The position numbers and the translations under genes are program-made. Below are positions 23,406-36,061 of a stretch of 64,000 nucleotides of DNA, piece by piece (within the stretch, counting starts at the first letter, position 1; each line of letters opens with the position of its first letter). The stretch spans positions 248,001 through 312,000 of the forward strand of contig MU839106.1 of NCBI GenBank assembly GCA_030685235.1, written 5' to 3'. Source of the stretch: Copromyces sp. CBS 386.78 (lineage: Eukaryota > Ascomycota > Sordariomycetes > Sordariales > Sordariaceae). The notes under the pieces are model-generated. The model saw only the letters and a list, made by a program, of their open reading frames with translations. It did not search any database and was not told where the DNA came from.

Positions 23406-26400
23406 GTCGGGCGATTGTAAATCGGGGGTCGGGGGGATCTCCTTTTTGTTTTTCTCTTCCCTTGCCCACTGGCCAAAAACGTGATGTCGGTTCGATAGGT
23501 CGGGTGGGTGCGTTGCAATCTTGCTGGCCACTGAAACGGCCGACGGGATAGACGGGGCCAGCGACGATCAAAGGCGAACGAATAAAGGAGCGGCGCCGCC
23601 GGAGGAGCAGAAGCGATGTTACCAAATGTTAAGGTACCGAACGTGGTGGTGATGGGCGTTGGAAGAGAGCGTGGGCTGGTAATAGCGAGACCGCTAAATG
23701 AACCGAATGGGGAAAAGGACGGCGTCACAGGGTCTGGTCTGGTCTGGTCGATGGCAGTATTTTTTTCGACTAGTCGTATTGACTGGGGACGATGGGCGGA
23801 TGGGCCAAGGGCTGATCTGGCTGGGCGAGTGTGGTGAAATTAATAATTGGGAGAAGTGGAGAGGGAGAGAGATTGACGGCGCGACTGGAAGGAGCCTGGA
23901 AGGTTGCTGGTTCGGCAACTGAGGCAAGAACAACTGAGCCAACTGCAGGGAGCCCAGCAGGTTCCATTGTTCCTTCCCAACGACGACTGGCAGTCTGGAC
24001 TCTGGACAAATGGAACGACAAGAGACCGAATATCGGGTTGTCAGGTAATCAATTATTACTAAATAATATCGTATTATATCGGACTGTCATTTGTCACGAT
24101 GCCAATCTCGAATATGTCGTGCACCGCAGACAACACCGGGGACGCCTGGACCTCGCTGGAACATCTCCTCAATCCACGCATGTCCACTTGCTGCACGGCG
24201 CTGGAGTCAGTGCATCTTGCGCGCATGAATTGGATGCGGCCGGCACGACCCTTGTGGCACCTTCTCCATCCCTTCGTCCACTGGCGTCAGGGGCATCACA
24301 GGTGCCATGTGCCATGTGGCATGGCTTGACAAGTGCCGGGCCATAGCCCAATACGTACATTCCATTTTTCCTCCTGAATTGTCTCTCGTCTCTCTCATTC
24401 GTCGCAATCCTCAACCGTTCGTTAACGGGCCCGTTAGCGTTGAGCCTCCTGCAGAATGATGGGCCAGGGGTTTTATCGAGGGACGAGGGGATTCTTGACA
24501 TTTTGGGGAACCAAGAGCCGAGTGTCACAGCATTCGTCACAGCGCAGGTGATTTGCTGCATGGCGGTTTCGAAAGAACAACGAAACCGAAGGTCACGATA
24601 GTGATTACTACCTATTCAAACGGGGCTGAGTAACTGACATTCTCTCCTAGGTACGATCATAATGCGGGCACGGAGACCACATGGACCTGTTCAATCGCAA
24701 TGAGCTGCCACATGTAGCGCTGCTCATGATGATCTCCCGGAGATATCATTCAGCTCCATGAGTTTTGATCGCGCATCCTCGGCCAGTCAGAATATCAGTC
24801 ACCCGGAGGGCATGCCATCACAAAACAAAATACCTCATGCACGATTTCTTGGGCTCGATTGGTCTTCCATTGTGTTTCCTCTTTCGTATTCACTTGGGCC
24901 ATTGCTAACATGGCCGTCTTGTCTTGGCTGCTCTGATCGTATCGAGGTCGGCCGACCAATCCTCTTGGTGGAACCCCTCCACAATTCCAGGGGCAGTGGT
25001 GCGTTCCAGAGTCGGATCCACCGCAGACTTCAACAACACCTCATGCCATGAACGATGGGCAGCAGCAGTCCTCGGATGTCCTCGTCAACAGCCTTGGGTA
25101 CATACTTTTACTTTCTTCCACTTCGTGTCTTTCGAAAAACAGGAGTTGGAGTCAGATATGATGGGAGGTTTGCTGTTTCGCCCCTCACTTCCTCGTCATG
25201 TTGCTCACTCGGTTGACGCAACCGAATACAACATAAAGGCAATATGGAAGGCATCCTTCCCTCGTTACCTACGGAGCCTGTCGATAGCTCAATACCGAGG
25301 TGTCATTCCCAAGGAATGTCGATCGGTTTCATCCAAACCATACGGTGAGCGGCTGATAGAGTCGCGACCGCACAGACAGCCGTGGTGAAACTGCGTCTGT
25401 TTGGAGGAAGAGAGCCATGTGGTTTGTGGTTGTAATTACTGGCACGTGGGAAGGGCCATGCCACGTACAACCTTGGGTGCTTGGCTACATCTTATCATCG
25501 TCGTTGATTGCTTGGTCAGGTTTACCCAGTGAGCCAGTTTACCGGTCTCACGCTCGTCGAGGACACCCGCCACTGCCACAACCCCGAGACCAGCAAATGC
25601 ACATGGACGTGCCGCACCCAGCTTTCACCACCATCCGGTGCTCTGGCCGTTCCATCCTTGCACAGCTCGCACAGGTACCAGACGGAAGCGAGGCACCGCA
25701 CAGACGGTAACAGCACGTGGCACGGCAAGACAAATAAGACGTTGGGTGTTTCATTCGAGGGGACCACGACGACGAGGTTGGCAAACAATTTCCACTTGGC
25801 CGTCTCATGGCGAGATATCTTTGTCTGCGCGTCGTACGGTAGCGCCATCATGTCGAAAAATTGAGAGGAATATCCATATCGACAGTCAACAGATACACCA
25901 CCATCGCCGCTGTAGGTCGTCGAAAAAACGGTTATCGCGTTATTGGTACTCCCCGAATGGATCGTTGGCTTTCGGTTCCGTGGATGTTGACCGAATATCG
26001 ACGATCGTCGGACTGTCGGGTATCCCGTGCTGATGCCTCTCAGGACAGACAAAAGTAACATCGATCACGGACCATCAACCCATTGCCAACGTTGTATCGA
26101 TGAAATGCCTCAAGCAGCATGCCTACAATCGGATCAACCTCGCATGAAATGAGTGTCGAGGTGGCGGGAAGTAAACAGGCAACCGAGGCACTGAATGAGG
26201 GATTGCGAGGCAAAATGCTCCAACAATGCCTTACATTCCCCTAACCCTGGATTGATTTTCATCGATGAGGGATCGTCCAAGGCGTGCAAAGGCGTGTTTG
26301 TGTAACGTCAAAGTGGCAGTTGTGTGGCCGTGGAAGGCCGGGGGGTTGCCTGCAGTTGCCTGGATTGCAGTGGGCTTGTAGGCCACGTTCTTGCCCCGGA

Positions 26401-27237
26401 TCGTCAGAGACCACTTGCTGAAAGCGAACTGGCACGACTATCATCGATTGACGTCAATGTTCTTGGCCCAAAACTGGAAATGGCAACACCTTCAGCTATT
26501 CGCAACTTCCTCCCTATCCACGCCATTCACGGTTGCGGTTGCAGTTGCACTGCAGTAGTTGACTGTCAAGATAATTCGCTTCGGTGCTTCCCTTCACATC
26601 ACATTGCTCTTTCCCTCAAACACTTCAAGTATGCGAGTGTCTGCACTGCTCATCCTCCTTCCTGGCCGAGGAACTCACTCCTCCTCCTTCCCGTTTTGCC
26701 TTGCATGCATCGCAGAACCATGAAAGTTTGAGAGATCACCAGATTCCATCATGATTCTTTCTCCTCCTTTCTTTTCCAGCCCCTCCACCCCTCCTCACCA
26801 TCACCTCTCAAGGACACTGTCAAGGACACTGGCGATTCCAACTTCAAGTTGTCCAACTCCAACCCCCACCAATTGTCCACCAACTATGGCTGTGCAACCA
26901 CCCTGATCCTCACTGTCCACCTCATCCTGGATAGCCTCAACACCAAAGGAACTGCTATGGGCAAACATTACCCAAATATTCCCAGCATCACCCCAGCATC
27001 GAGCACGGTCCGGTTACACATGCAGTGCCCCGAAAGTGGAAAGCACGCTGCCGACTAAGACCGATTGAGACTGTTTGACACACGATGGTCTCACAAGAGA
27101 TGCCGGCTTCACCGCTTGCCCGCATGCGATAGCTTCATATGTATCAATCACTCACCACTCCCGTCCCATTGCGGCTCGTCTGCGCCTGTCGATTGCGGCT
27201 AAGAGCATTTGCATCAGCATGGTCGTGTTCTTTAATT
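23406..27237. other. Intergenic interval up to the hAT insertion
   Basis: Balanced composition. Frames of up to 180 codons occur on both strands (for example 25522-26061 minus and 25508-25864 plus) but overlap antiparallel to each other, and I recognise no family or splice structure. I see no RNA gene or repeat of note. Confidence 0.45.
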
Positions 27238-27245
27238 GCTCCATC
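27238..27245. repeat. Left 8-bp target-site duplication of the hAT element
   Basis: GCTCCATC directly precedes the left terminus CAGTGGTCC and is repeated exactly after the right terminus at 30455-30462. Confidence 0.93.
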
Positions 27246-27277
27246 CAGTGGTCCACACAAATCAAGGAATAATAACG

Positions 27278-27368
27278 CAAATCAAATCTACCCTCTGGTT
27301 AGCAAATCAAATCTGGGTAAAAAAGCAGTCAAATCAACGCAAATATAATGCCATATTTGATTTGTTAA
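27278..27368. repeat. Left subterminal AAATCA repeats of the hAT element
   Basis: Copies of CAAATCAAATCT or close variants occur near 27278, 27303 and 27329, and an inverted copy (ATTTGATTTG) near 27355. They mirror a denser set at the right end and are probable transposase-binding repeats. Confidence 0.75.
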
Positions 27369-27564
27369 ATTTGTTTCGTCAGTAACACATAATATTTTTC
27401 TCGTACATACCTCTCCGGTGCGTATAGTATGACTTTTGCTATAGAATTTCGAGTACAAATGTAGGAGTATTAATAAAGAAAATATTGTATTTCGATTAGG
27501 CAACGAAATATTACTATAATTTTTAATATTATTAATATAAATTTCTAATACCTTTTTAGTACCG

Positions 27565-27581
27565 CCCCCCCCCCCCCCCCC
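27565..27581. repeat. C17 homopolymer
   Basis: Seventeen consecutive C residues, followed by a C-rich stretch to about 27617, inside otherwise extremely AT-rich sequence. Confidence 0.9.
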
Positions 27582-30087
27582 ACCAGCTCGCCGCCTCCTC
27601 CAAATCGTCGCCTCCCCTATTAATTAAATCGTTAATTATTCTATTAATTAAATTAATTCTAATAGTAATACGTACTAAATACTAATTTATTATATTTTAA
27701 TCTACTATTTCTTAATCTAATTAAGCGAACTCTATTACCGCTATATTAACTGATGCGAATATAACCCTGCCTAATATTATATTAGAGTCTCTTTAGCCCC
27801 GCTAACTATTCGGTCGCCCTATAATAAAATTGTTTAAAGTATAAATCGCCGAACTAAATGCTATTGACCCCAACGATATTACTCGTATATAGTAATTAAA
27901 ATAGCCGTATTTCGAATATAAATATCGGAAATATATTTTACAATTGTAAATATATAATAGGAGGCTAAATAAATTGTAAATTAATGAATATAATACAAAA
28001 TTATTATAATTAAAGGATAAAGACCTTTGTAAAATCAATTCGAAATAATTCTCGTATAATAAATATAATATATTATTTGATTTAAAATTAATTTCGTTAA
28101 TATTTAATTATTTAAAAGTCGTCCATCGTATATTCCTACCTAAGAAAAGGGTAGTTTAAAAAGTATTCGAAGTAAATTACGAAAAACGGTAGCGGAATAA
28201 TATATATACTTCGTTTATAAAATTATCGATTTAAATTGTTGCGAAGGCTACCGGCGATAATATTAAAGACGCGCTCGTCGATTTCATTATTTTATCTAAT
28301 ATAGGATTTACTATCGTCGAAAACCTATAATTCTATAAGTTAATTTAATTATTAAACCCGTTTATTACTAATACTATTTTTCTAAATAGTAGGATAATAA
28401 TAAGGAAATAGCTAGAAAATCGCTTTAAAAAGGAAAAAGTAAAGGTAAAAGAAGAGTTTACTACAACGCCGTATAAAATATACTTCTCCTTCGATTTCTA
28501 AACCTCGCCGAACGGGTACGTAATTCTCGTAATTATTACCTATTTTATTAATATAATTAGCGCTTCGAAAATTCGTTTATTAATAATATTCTACGTTCAA
28601 GGTTATTATAATAGTAAAAATATTAATTAATTTAATTCACCCTATATTAAAATAATTATTAATAATCAGATTTACTAATTATTATTATTAATAATATTAT
28701 TAACGCGTACTAAATCCGTTATAAACTAAGAGTATTTCAATTGGACAATATAAAATCGAATAATAAAATAATTAAATACGTATTTAATATTAGTAGCGAA
28801 CTAATAATTAAAGTAAATATAATAAATTATTGCGTATATTACTTTAATTATATTTTTAATATTACGGCGAAAACCTTTTTTAAAAATAATATACTTAAAT
28901 TAATTAATAATAAATTTAATAATAAAGGCAATAACGCCGTAAATCGCTAAAGAAAATAAAACGCACTAAATAAATTTTATAACTTTATCGTCTTTATCTA
29001 AAGATCCTCCTAAAAGTATATTAATTTCCACAATTTTACTATTAGTAATATAATTATAAAATAAATTATAAGGTTTAGAAATCTCTATATCAATAATAAT
29101 AAAAAGAATTTTAACTTCGTATAAAATAATATAATTCGCTAAAATTTATAATATAATATAATTAAACGTACTATCTACTTACAATTAATATTAAATTATT
29201 AATATTTATTAAACGAAAATTCGCTAAAAAATAAAAAATTAACAAAATTATTTAATAACGATTAAACTATACTAACTACCGTCAATTCTATATTTATTAA
29301 ATTCAAAAAATTTATAAAATAATTCGAAGGTAAGCAATTTAACTTTAATAATATCCTTCTCAATTTTAAGAAATTAATAGATGAATTAAAAAGGCAATAA
29401 TCAATATATTATATTCGTTTCGAAATCGAACCCTTTATAAGTAACTTTAATATCCTACCCTACTACGTACTTCTCGCTAATTTTATATAATTTTAAATTA
29501 ACGAAATCGTTAATACTTTTCGATAATTATATTATACCTATTATATACCCGCTCAGTTTTATAATTACGAAATTAATATCCCCCGTTTTAAAAAACCTAT
29601 ATAGAACTAATTTATCCCCATACTAATACAAAAGGAAATACTACGAATAAATCTTAATTATAATAATAAAACCTTTATCTATAATAATATAGATTTAGCA
29701 ATAACAAAACTATAAAAATATTAAAAATTATTAAAAAACTATTAATTTTATTAGTTCGCTATATTTTTATACCCTATTAAACGTAAGCGAACTCTCTATT
29801 TATATTATAATATAACGAAGGGAACTAGTTTTCTTAAAACCTTTAAACAAATCTTCGTAAATTAATACTATAGTCTAAATAATATTAACTAATATTAATC
29901 CCCAATTCAAAATTATATAAATAAAGAAGAACGTCGTTAAAAATATCTATTTAAAAATAATCTCTTTAATTTATTTAATAATAATAAGGATTAATTAATT
30001 AGGGAAGTAAAAGCCTACCTTTCTATACGTATTATAAAAAGGGATTTACTACTAAAGTATTTCATTAACCTAATACTATAGTAATTA

Positions 30088-30267
30088 GAATATAAGTAAT
30101 AAAGTAAATTCCCTAAACTAATACGTATAGTAATTAATATATTAATTATACCTACAATATCTTTAAAAGTAGAAAAGGTATTTAGTAAGACGAAATTTAT
30201 AATCGGTTAGCGAAGGCATCGTTTATTATACTCTACTATCGAACGTATTACTCTATATAAAAATTAG
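30088..30267 (+). pseudogene. hAT transposase C-terminal dimerisation domain remnant
   Basis: The plus-strand frame reads KFPKLIRIVINILIIPTIS, then VEKVFS, an internal stop where hAT proteins commonly have Trp, RRHRLL and STIERI. This follows the order of the hAT family C-terminal dimerisation motif (IP-S-E-ERVFS then RL...TIE). Stops are TAA/TAG, as expected when RIP converts TGG or CAR codons. The rest of the transposase (roughly 27.7-30.1 kb) is too degraded to delimit by eye. Confidence 0.8.
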
Positions 30268-30335
30268 TAGTAGGTAAATATAATAGTTTTTATTATTCTG
30301 GGGGTTTAGTATGTACTAGAAAATTAATTTTCCGG

Positions 30336-30440
30336 GTCAAATCTAATAAATCAAATCAAATATCTATATAAATAAATCAAATCTAACTTCCAAACTATCA
30401 AATAAATCAAATCTAAACCCAGATTTGATTTGATTTGATT
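30336..30440. repeat. Right subterminal AAATCA repeats and hairpin of the hAT element
   Basis: At least six AAATCA/TGATTT units occur. AAATCAAATCT at 30404-30414 pairs with AGATTTGATTT at 30421-30431 across a 6-nt loop. Confidence 0.8.
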
Positions 30441-30454
30441 TATATAGATCACTA

Positions 30455-30462
30455 GCTCCATC
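30455..30462. repeat. Right 8-bp target-site duplication of the hAT element
   Basis: GCTCCATC, identical to 27238-27245. Confidence 0.93.
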
Positions 30463-31733
30463 ACCGCCCGCTTCCCACTTACTCGTACCTCTTTCCTCCC
30501 CTCCACCTACACTATCTTCTTCTTTCATGTTCCCATCTTCACACCACCAACAGTGTTCTGTTGGCATCACCGTGGCTTCCACCACACAAACACGACACGC
30601 GGTGGGGTGGGACCTTTTTACACTTGATGCGCCGCAACACGACTTGCCATAATTTTCAACGGCAATAGGACCACGTCCCAAGTCAAATCCTGAGGAGCGC
30701 CACCTTGGTCATTTACGTCACAAGACCATTCGAGATCGTGAGCACTAGGGACGGAAAAAGCGAAGTTCGAGATATTTGATTAGACCCGCAATCTGCAAGA
30801 ACTCCGGCTGTTGGCCCTGATTGCCAGCAACAACTACAACAACAACAAAAACCTGTTATGATGAAACGACAAAAAGCAAACGCACACGTTGCGACCCTGC
30901 CGCCCAAAGCCCCCCAGACCGAAAACCCCTGATTACGAAATCCAAATCCAGAACCCGCCCAAGATCAACAAAGAACCCGAATCAAGGAAACGCCGCCGTT
31001 GGTGTTGCTCACCATTTATCCTCCCATCAAAGTTGAGTCACGGTCCTTTCTTTTTGTGCGCCCTCGATGCATGCTGGCCGTATGCTCTAGAAAACAATCG
31101 ACGCCGCCCAACCCCAAAACGTGGTGTATGATGTATCAGCGTTCGCCATAAAACAGTACCCTATCAAACAGATCAAATCGTCATCTGGCTAACCAGTTCA
31201 AATCAGGCACCAGAGAGCCAGATCTAAATCAATCGTAACGCCGTCTCGTTTTGACTGTTTTGTTACGTCAAGTAGGTAGGTTGTTACTCATTAACATGCG
31301 GATAGCCTATTTTTGGTGCAGAAATCGGGCATTTAGATACAGACGGCCACCTAATACCTGCTTATAAAAACGTGCATTCGGGCCTCGGATCGGTAAAATG
31401 ACGACTTTCGAATGTTGGGACGCCGGCGGCGGTCCGGGAAAATATTTGTCCGGTTTTGATCAATTCGTCAAACCAAATCAATTCAGAAAGTAAACAAACC
31501 AATCCGACGATATTTTAGGCAAAACAAACCAGTTCGAACCTCGTTTTGAATTGAATTGTTTTGTGGCGAACGCTGTGATGTATCCACGGGTATCATCAAA
31601 GAAAGAGCAGCCTCCCAGTTTTGGCTCCAAGTTCAATGACTCGCACCAAAATAAAAAAGCAATGCATCCACCGTCATGTTGTTCAGCCTCCCCTGTCCAA
31701 CACAGCCTTTATACCTCGGGACACTCCAACAGG
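30463..31733. other. Normal-composition island, 3' flank of the cysteine-rich gene
   Basis: CpA and TpG are normal here, in sharp contrast to the hAT element on one side. No gene is recognised. Small frames conflict, and CAA-rich simple sequence occurs near 30828-30850. Confidence 0.5.
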
Positions 31734-32363
31734 CTAGTGCCTCCGGGACCTCGACTTTGACGGCGACTCCTTATCCTTGCCGTGCTTCTTCTCTTTGCCG
31801 CTGTAGTCCAGCGCAATATCGTAAGACGTTGGTTGTCCGGCCTCCTCAGCGGTCATGGACACACCATCTCTGGGGCCCCTGGTACCGCGCTTGCTGGAGT
31901 CCTTTCTCTTCTTTCGGGAGCTTTCGGGAGTAGAGCCGGGAGCAGGTGCTAGTTTGTCTGTCAGCTTATTGCTACCGAAGCTCGAGCTCTCAGGTCACTG
32001 AAGGAGGAATTATCACATACCCTCTCTGGGACAGTTCCTGCAGCACATGTGATCGCAGGTCTGGATGTACTGCCACTCTTTGGTAAGGGCGTTCCTCTCC
32101 CATCGTGGGCTCGGCAGCATGCCGCCACACCACCCGGTTGTATTTGGGGAGCCGCATTGGCAGCATGTCCAGTTGCCGTTGGTGTTCTTGAAGTCGCAGT
32201 TCTGCAAGGGGCAACCGGCGTTTGAGGGCTGTTCTTTCGCCATGGTCGTGTTGCTGCATTGCTCTTGGTATCCAGTATTGAGGTCGATCTTGGCTGCTGG
32301 GCAGTAGTGCCAATGCAGCGAAGTATGGCCGCAAGAGTGTCCGGCGGGGTGTCCGTGGCACAT
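31734..32363 (-). CDS. Cysteine/histidine-rich small fungal protein with basic tail, 185 aa
   Basis: Two exons on the minus strand: 32363-32021 (114 codons plus one base) and 31948-31734. The intron 32020-31949 (72 nt) begins GTATGT and ends AACTAG, with an AGCTGAC branch-like site; phases agree and the total is 186 codons. The start has a good context (ATCAAAATGTGC) and gives the characteristic N-terminus MCHGHPAGHSCGHTS; an upstream in-frame ATG at 32477 would add 38 residues. Residues 1-115 hold 14 Cys and several His, in pairs such as WTCCQCG and CDHMCCRNC, suggesting zinc binding. The tail is hydrophilic and basic (SSRKKRKDSSKRG, then KSRSRRH), resembling a nuclear localisation signal. 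Uncharacterised proteins of this type are known in filamentous ascomycetes; no function is known to me. No signal peptide is seen. The gene sits between RIP-mutated transposons yet is not itself mutated. Confidence 0.8.
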
Positions 32364-32989
32364 TTTGATGGTGTTTAGAGGAACAGTGATGTTGGTGATG
32401 TTTTTGTTGAGGTTGATCTGATGTTGCCACTTGAGGTGTGCAAGGTACGTTCTCACTCGAAAGGTAGGCTTTGTCAAGTCGGAGCGTGCTGCTAACTTCT
32501 TGTTGTAGATGGCTGTCTATTCTGAATCTTGATGTCTGTCGTCGTTTCGAAGGTTCGGAGGCAAGATATATAAACGATTTCGCTCTGCTGTCGCCAGATA
32601 TTCGTCGGAGTCTTTCTTATTCTTTGACTTATCTTTAGCTTTTGCCGAAAAAGATCGGGCTAAGTGTAGTAAGTCATCAACCCTTGCCGCCCCAACACCA
32701 ACATCCAGGAGTAGTGTGACCGCCCGGCCGGTTACCCATTCTCCGATGTGTGTGAAGAGAGAGGCTGATCGGGTCATTGGTTCTTGGAATTCAGGGTACT
32801 GCCAAGCTAGCCGACTGGGCTAACAGGAAATCTACACGCTTAGGATCTCGAAGCAAATTGCGGGTTGTCAGTATCGAGACCAAACGTACACAGGGGTACA
32901 TTTCGGATATTAGGGTGCGCCACACCTTTGAGTCGACGAATCATGTCTCGGGAAGCACGCCAAGCGTGGGCGGCCGAGCCACCCTTCAG
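32364..32989. other. 5' flank of the cysteine-rich gene
   Basis: Normal composition. The minus-strand frame 32777-32517 (86 codons) lies upstream of the cysteine-rich gene, but I recognise no family and do not call it. The interval ends at the long inverted repeat starting at 32990. Confidence 0.4.
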
Positions 32990-33114
32990 CGAAAACGGTA
33001 TCCAGCGCGTGCAATAAATGGTATTCAGCGCGTGCAATCCCCACTTATCGCTGAGTAAGCTGCCCGGCCGCCTAGCCGCGCTAACCGCCTACCGTGTGCA
33101 TATTACCAAATCTA

Positions 33115-36061
33115 CCGTATAAACTCGGGAAATTGACTTTCGGGAAACCGCTTTTTAAGCACATTTACGTACAGATTTAAGCACATAATACAGCATATGT
33201 ACCAACCGTACCCTCTGTAAAGGAGGGTAAAATCTGGCGCCCCGCCCTCCAATCCTAGCCAAACTGTAGTACCCTAATTCTTACCCACCTTCTAAATCCC
33301 CCGCTTTTTCTTCTATAAAACTCATCATCGTTATTACTAATATTGAAGTTATCGCTATCCCTCCCTATTACTATTACTATAAATTAAAGACCCCTACTAG
33401 TTAGAGCACCCCCGCCAATATTCCTAGCACCCCCGCCGCGCCCTTCATAAGAAGAACGTATTAATAAGAAGTTTAGTCCTAAAAAGAGGTAGTATAATAC
33501 TAAGGTTATTAAACGAAAGGCCCCTATTAAGAAGGTAGAACGGAATTATTCCCGGCAGTTCAAAATCTAAGTAAGAAATACAATATAAATTACTACCTAA
33601 GTAAACTAGCGAGCTAATTATTAGCGGGACATAGGTTATTACCTATATAGCACAAACGAAAATGCCTATTAGTAGAATTTACGCTAGACCTCTACAACGA
33701 CGACGCTAAGGAGCAATAGCGTTTAACGAAGCTTACCTTCTTAATAAAAACTACTATAATATTTATAATTACAAAGTAACCGCATTCTATAATATCCCCG
33801 TTACAAATATTAACCGCTAATAAAAATTGAAGAATAAAATCCTTTTTAATCTAGTACGCGAAAATATAATAATATAGCTAGAAATAGAGGACAAATTATA
33901 TAAAAATTCTAGCTCACACGGCAATAGAATAATTTAATCACTATAGTCTAATTTCGCTAAACTTCTATACTACTTTTTAAAGAAGTTTACCCGGAGTAGG
34001 CCAACGGAAAGGAATTCTATTTTTCTCGTAACTAATTTAGTAGCTTTTTAAACCGCTTTTATATTACGAATCGAAAGATTACCTATTAAGCCTAGAAATT
34101 GCCAATTGAACTACACTTAAAGGTGAGCTCGTTTTTGAAATAAGTATAGACTTAAAAATTATTAGAAAAGATAAAAATTCTAAAAGGATAACTAACAAAA
34201 CTTATAGGTTCATTAAGCGTAATAGCCAGCCTACCGTACCTGGCATACGCACTCGATTTCCTCTTTATACTATTATAAATTTCGATAAAATCCCCCTCCC
34301 CTTCAAATTTATCAATAATTATATATTTGAAATTAAAGGGAGCAAAACTATATTTAGTAAAACCAGTCGTAGTAGATAGAGAAAGCGGCAAACTACCTTA
34401 ATCCTTTATATTTTTATAAATAGTATTATTCGTTTTAAACCGACGATTATTTTTTATAGGGAGGGTAAAGTTCAAAACGTTAAATAACCCTTATATATTT
34501 ACAATATATTTATAAAATTCAATAAAGCGGCTTATTAGAACGAAGAGCTCTTACTTACTTAATTTAAGGAGGAAATAAAGCCCGTTATTAGAGAAATCGG
34601 TTAAGAAATATTATTAATTATAAATATATACCCATCTTATAATATTTAACGAATCTATAATAAATTTAAAGATAATATACTTTATAAGGTAGTACTAACT
34701 ATAATCCCTAGTAGCTTTACGAATTTACTTTAGCCTTTTAATATAATTATTAATTCGTCGTTTAAAAAGATATTGAAAGAGGAGACGTTCTTAGTAGAAA
34801 AACAGTAAGAAGAAAATAATTAAGGTAAATATTAGTTTATATTTAATAGAAGGATTATAATAATTTACATAGTCTCAAAATATTAGAAAGTTTTACAAAT
34901 TAATAAAAAGAATATAATAATTAAATCTTTTAAAAACAACGGTTTATCTATCCTTCTAAATAGCAACAAAAATTACCTTATTAATATTAAAGAGATTAAC
35001 TAGGTAATTATCGACTAAGATAATTAGAAGCAAACTATTAATATTACGAGAAGTACGAATAACTTTGAAGCAATCTTTAAAAGGGAGGATAATTACAACC
35101 TTTATTATATAGAGGAGTAAACTAGAGCTAGATTTAATAATATACTAAAGAAAGATCTGGTAATTCAATATAAAGAACGAAGGTTACTATACTTTAGCAA
35201 TAAAAATACATTTATTACTCGCCGTTAAAAATATAAATAATAATAGCAATAATAGGAATTAGAGCAACTAGTAGTTTAGATTTATTACTAGATTTATTAC
35301 TACTAATCTAAATAATAAATAAATTAAAATTCGTTATCCTTCTTATTATTATTACCTTCGTCGTCGTTAAAAGAATCGGTATCGTTAATCTACTCAATGA
35401 TATTAACGTATATATAAATAATACCTTTAATTTCCTATTACTAATATACTACCTTAAGGCGGTTATCCTATTTATATTAGTATTTACCCAATTTAATTAT
35501 ATAATAGTAAATATTACTAATACCTTTAAATCCAATTTTAAACTCGATCTTTTTACGGCTTTTATTACGAACCTAGCTAAAGTAAGTACGCTTTTAAACT
35601 AGATCTATAAGGGTAAAGCCTTCTAATACGTTAGGAAATAAGGGTATTCGCAGGACAACAACGTAATTAGTATATTCAACGAACTATTAGGAATTTAGGT
35701 AATCGTTTATTACATCTAGAATAGTCAACAACAATTTTAATACTAAAGGGTTTATTTATTTATAGACGAAATCGATATTACTAAGGATTAACTTTATCTT
35801 TACTATAATTAGATTACTAGATTACTAGATTGTTGGGGTTTAATTACAAGGGATGGTTATAGGGAGGGAAAGAAAAGACAAGGGGGAAAAGATAGGGTAC
35901 AGATTAGGCACAATAATTTCGAATTTACAGTGCTCCGTTGTGGCAACATGTCTCCCCCACCCAAATTGGCAGGCATACAGATGCCTGGCATCGGGCAGGA
36001 AAATGGCATATATGTGCCTGAAAAGCGGTTTCCCGAAAGTCAATTTCCCGAGTTTATACGG
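33115..36061. mobile_element. Nested TA-flanked (Tc1/mariner-type) element, 2947 bp
   Basis: The left end CCGTATAAACTCGGGAAATT (33115 onward) and the reverse complement of the right end are identical for 41 bp and continue similar for about ten more, with only transition differences. TA lies directly outside both ends (33113-33114 and 36062-36063), the insertion pattern of Tc1/mariner/pogo elements. It sits just inside the left repeat of the larger element, so it inserted later. The interior is RIP-degraded; one minus-strand frame (34152-34391) survives, but I could not place it in a transposase family. Confidence 0.85.

Larger units (their letters stand above)
27246..30454 (+). mobile_element. 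RIP-degraded hAT transposon, 3209 bp
   Basis: The left terminus CAGTGGTCCACACAAATCAA and the reverse complement of the right terminus TAGTGATCTATATAAATCAA differ at five of 20 positions, and every difference is a C/T or G/A transition. Exact 8-bp target duplications (GCTCCATC) flank the ends, as for hAT elements. Both ends carry subterminal AAATCA-type repeats. The interior is strongly AT-rich, nearly lacks CpA and TpG, and has many stops, consistent with repeat-induced point mutation. The C-terminal hAT dimerisation region is still readable on the plus strand (30088-30267). The element is dead. Confidence 0.92.

Noticed and set aside
25508..26061. Antiparallel overlapping frames of 118 and 179 codons
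   Set aside because: Each is the shadow of the other, neither has recognisable motifs, and no convincing start or intron structure was found.
31533..31548. GTTCGAACC resembling a tRNA B box
   Set aside because: No acceptor, D or anticodon arm could be folded around it.
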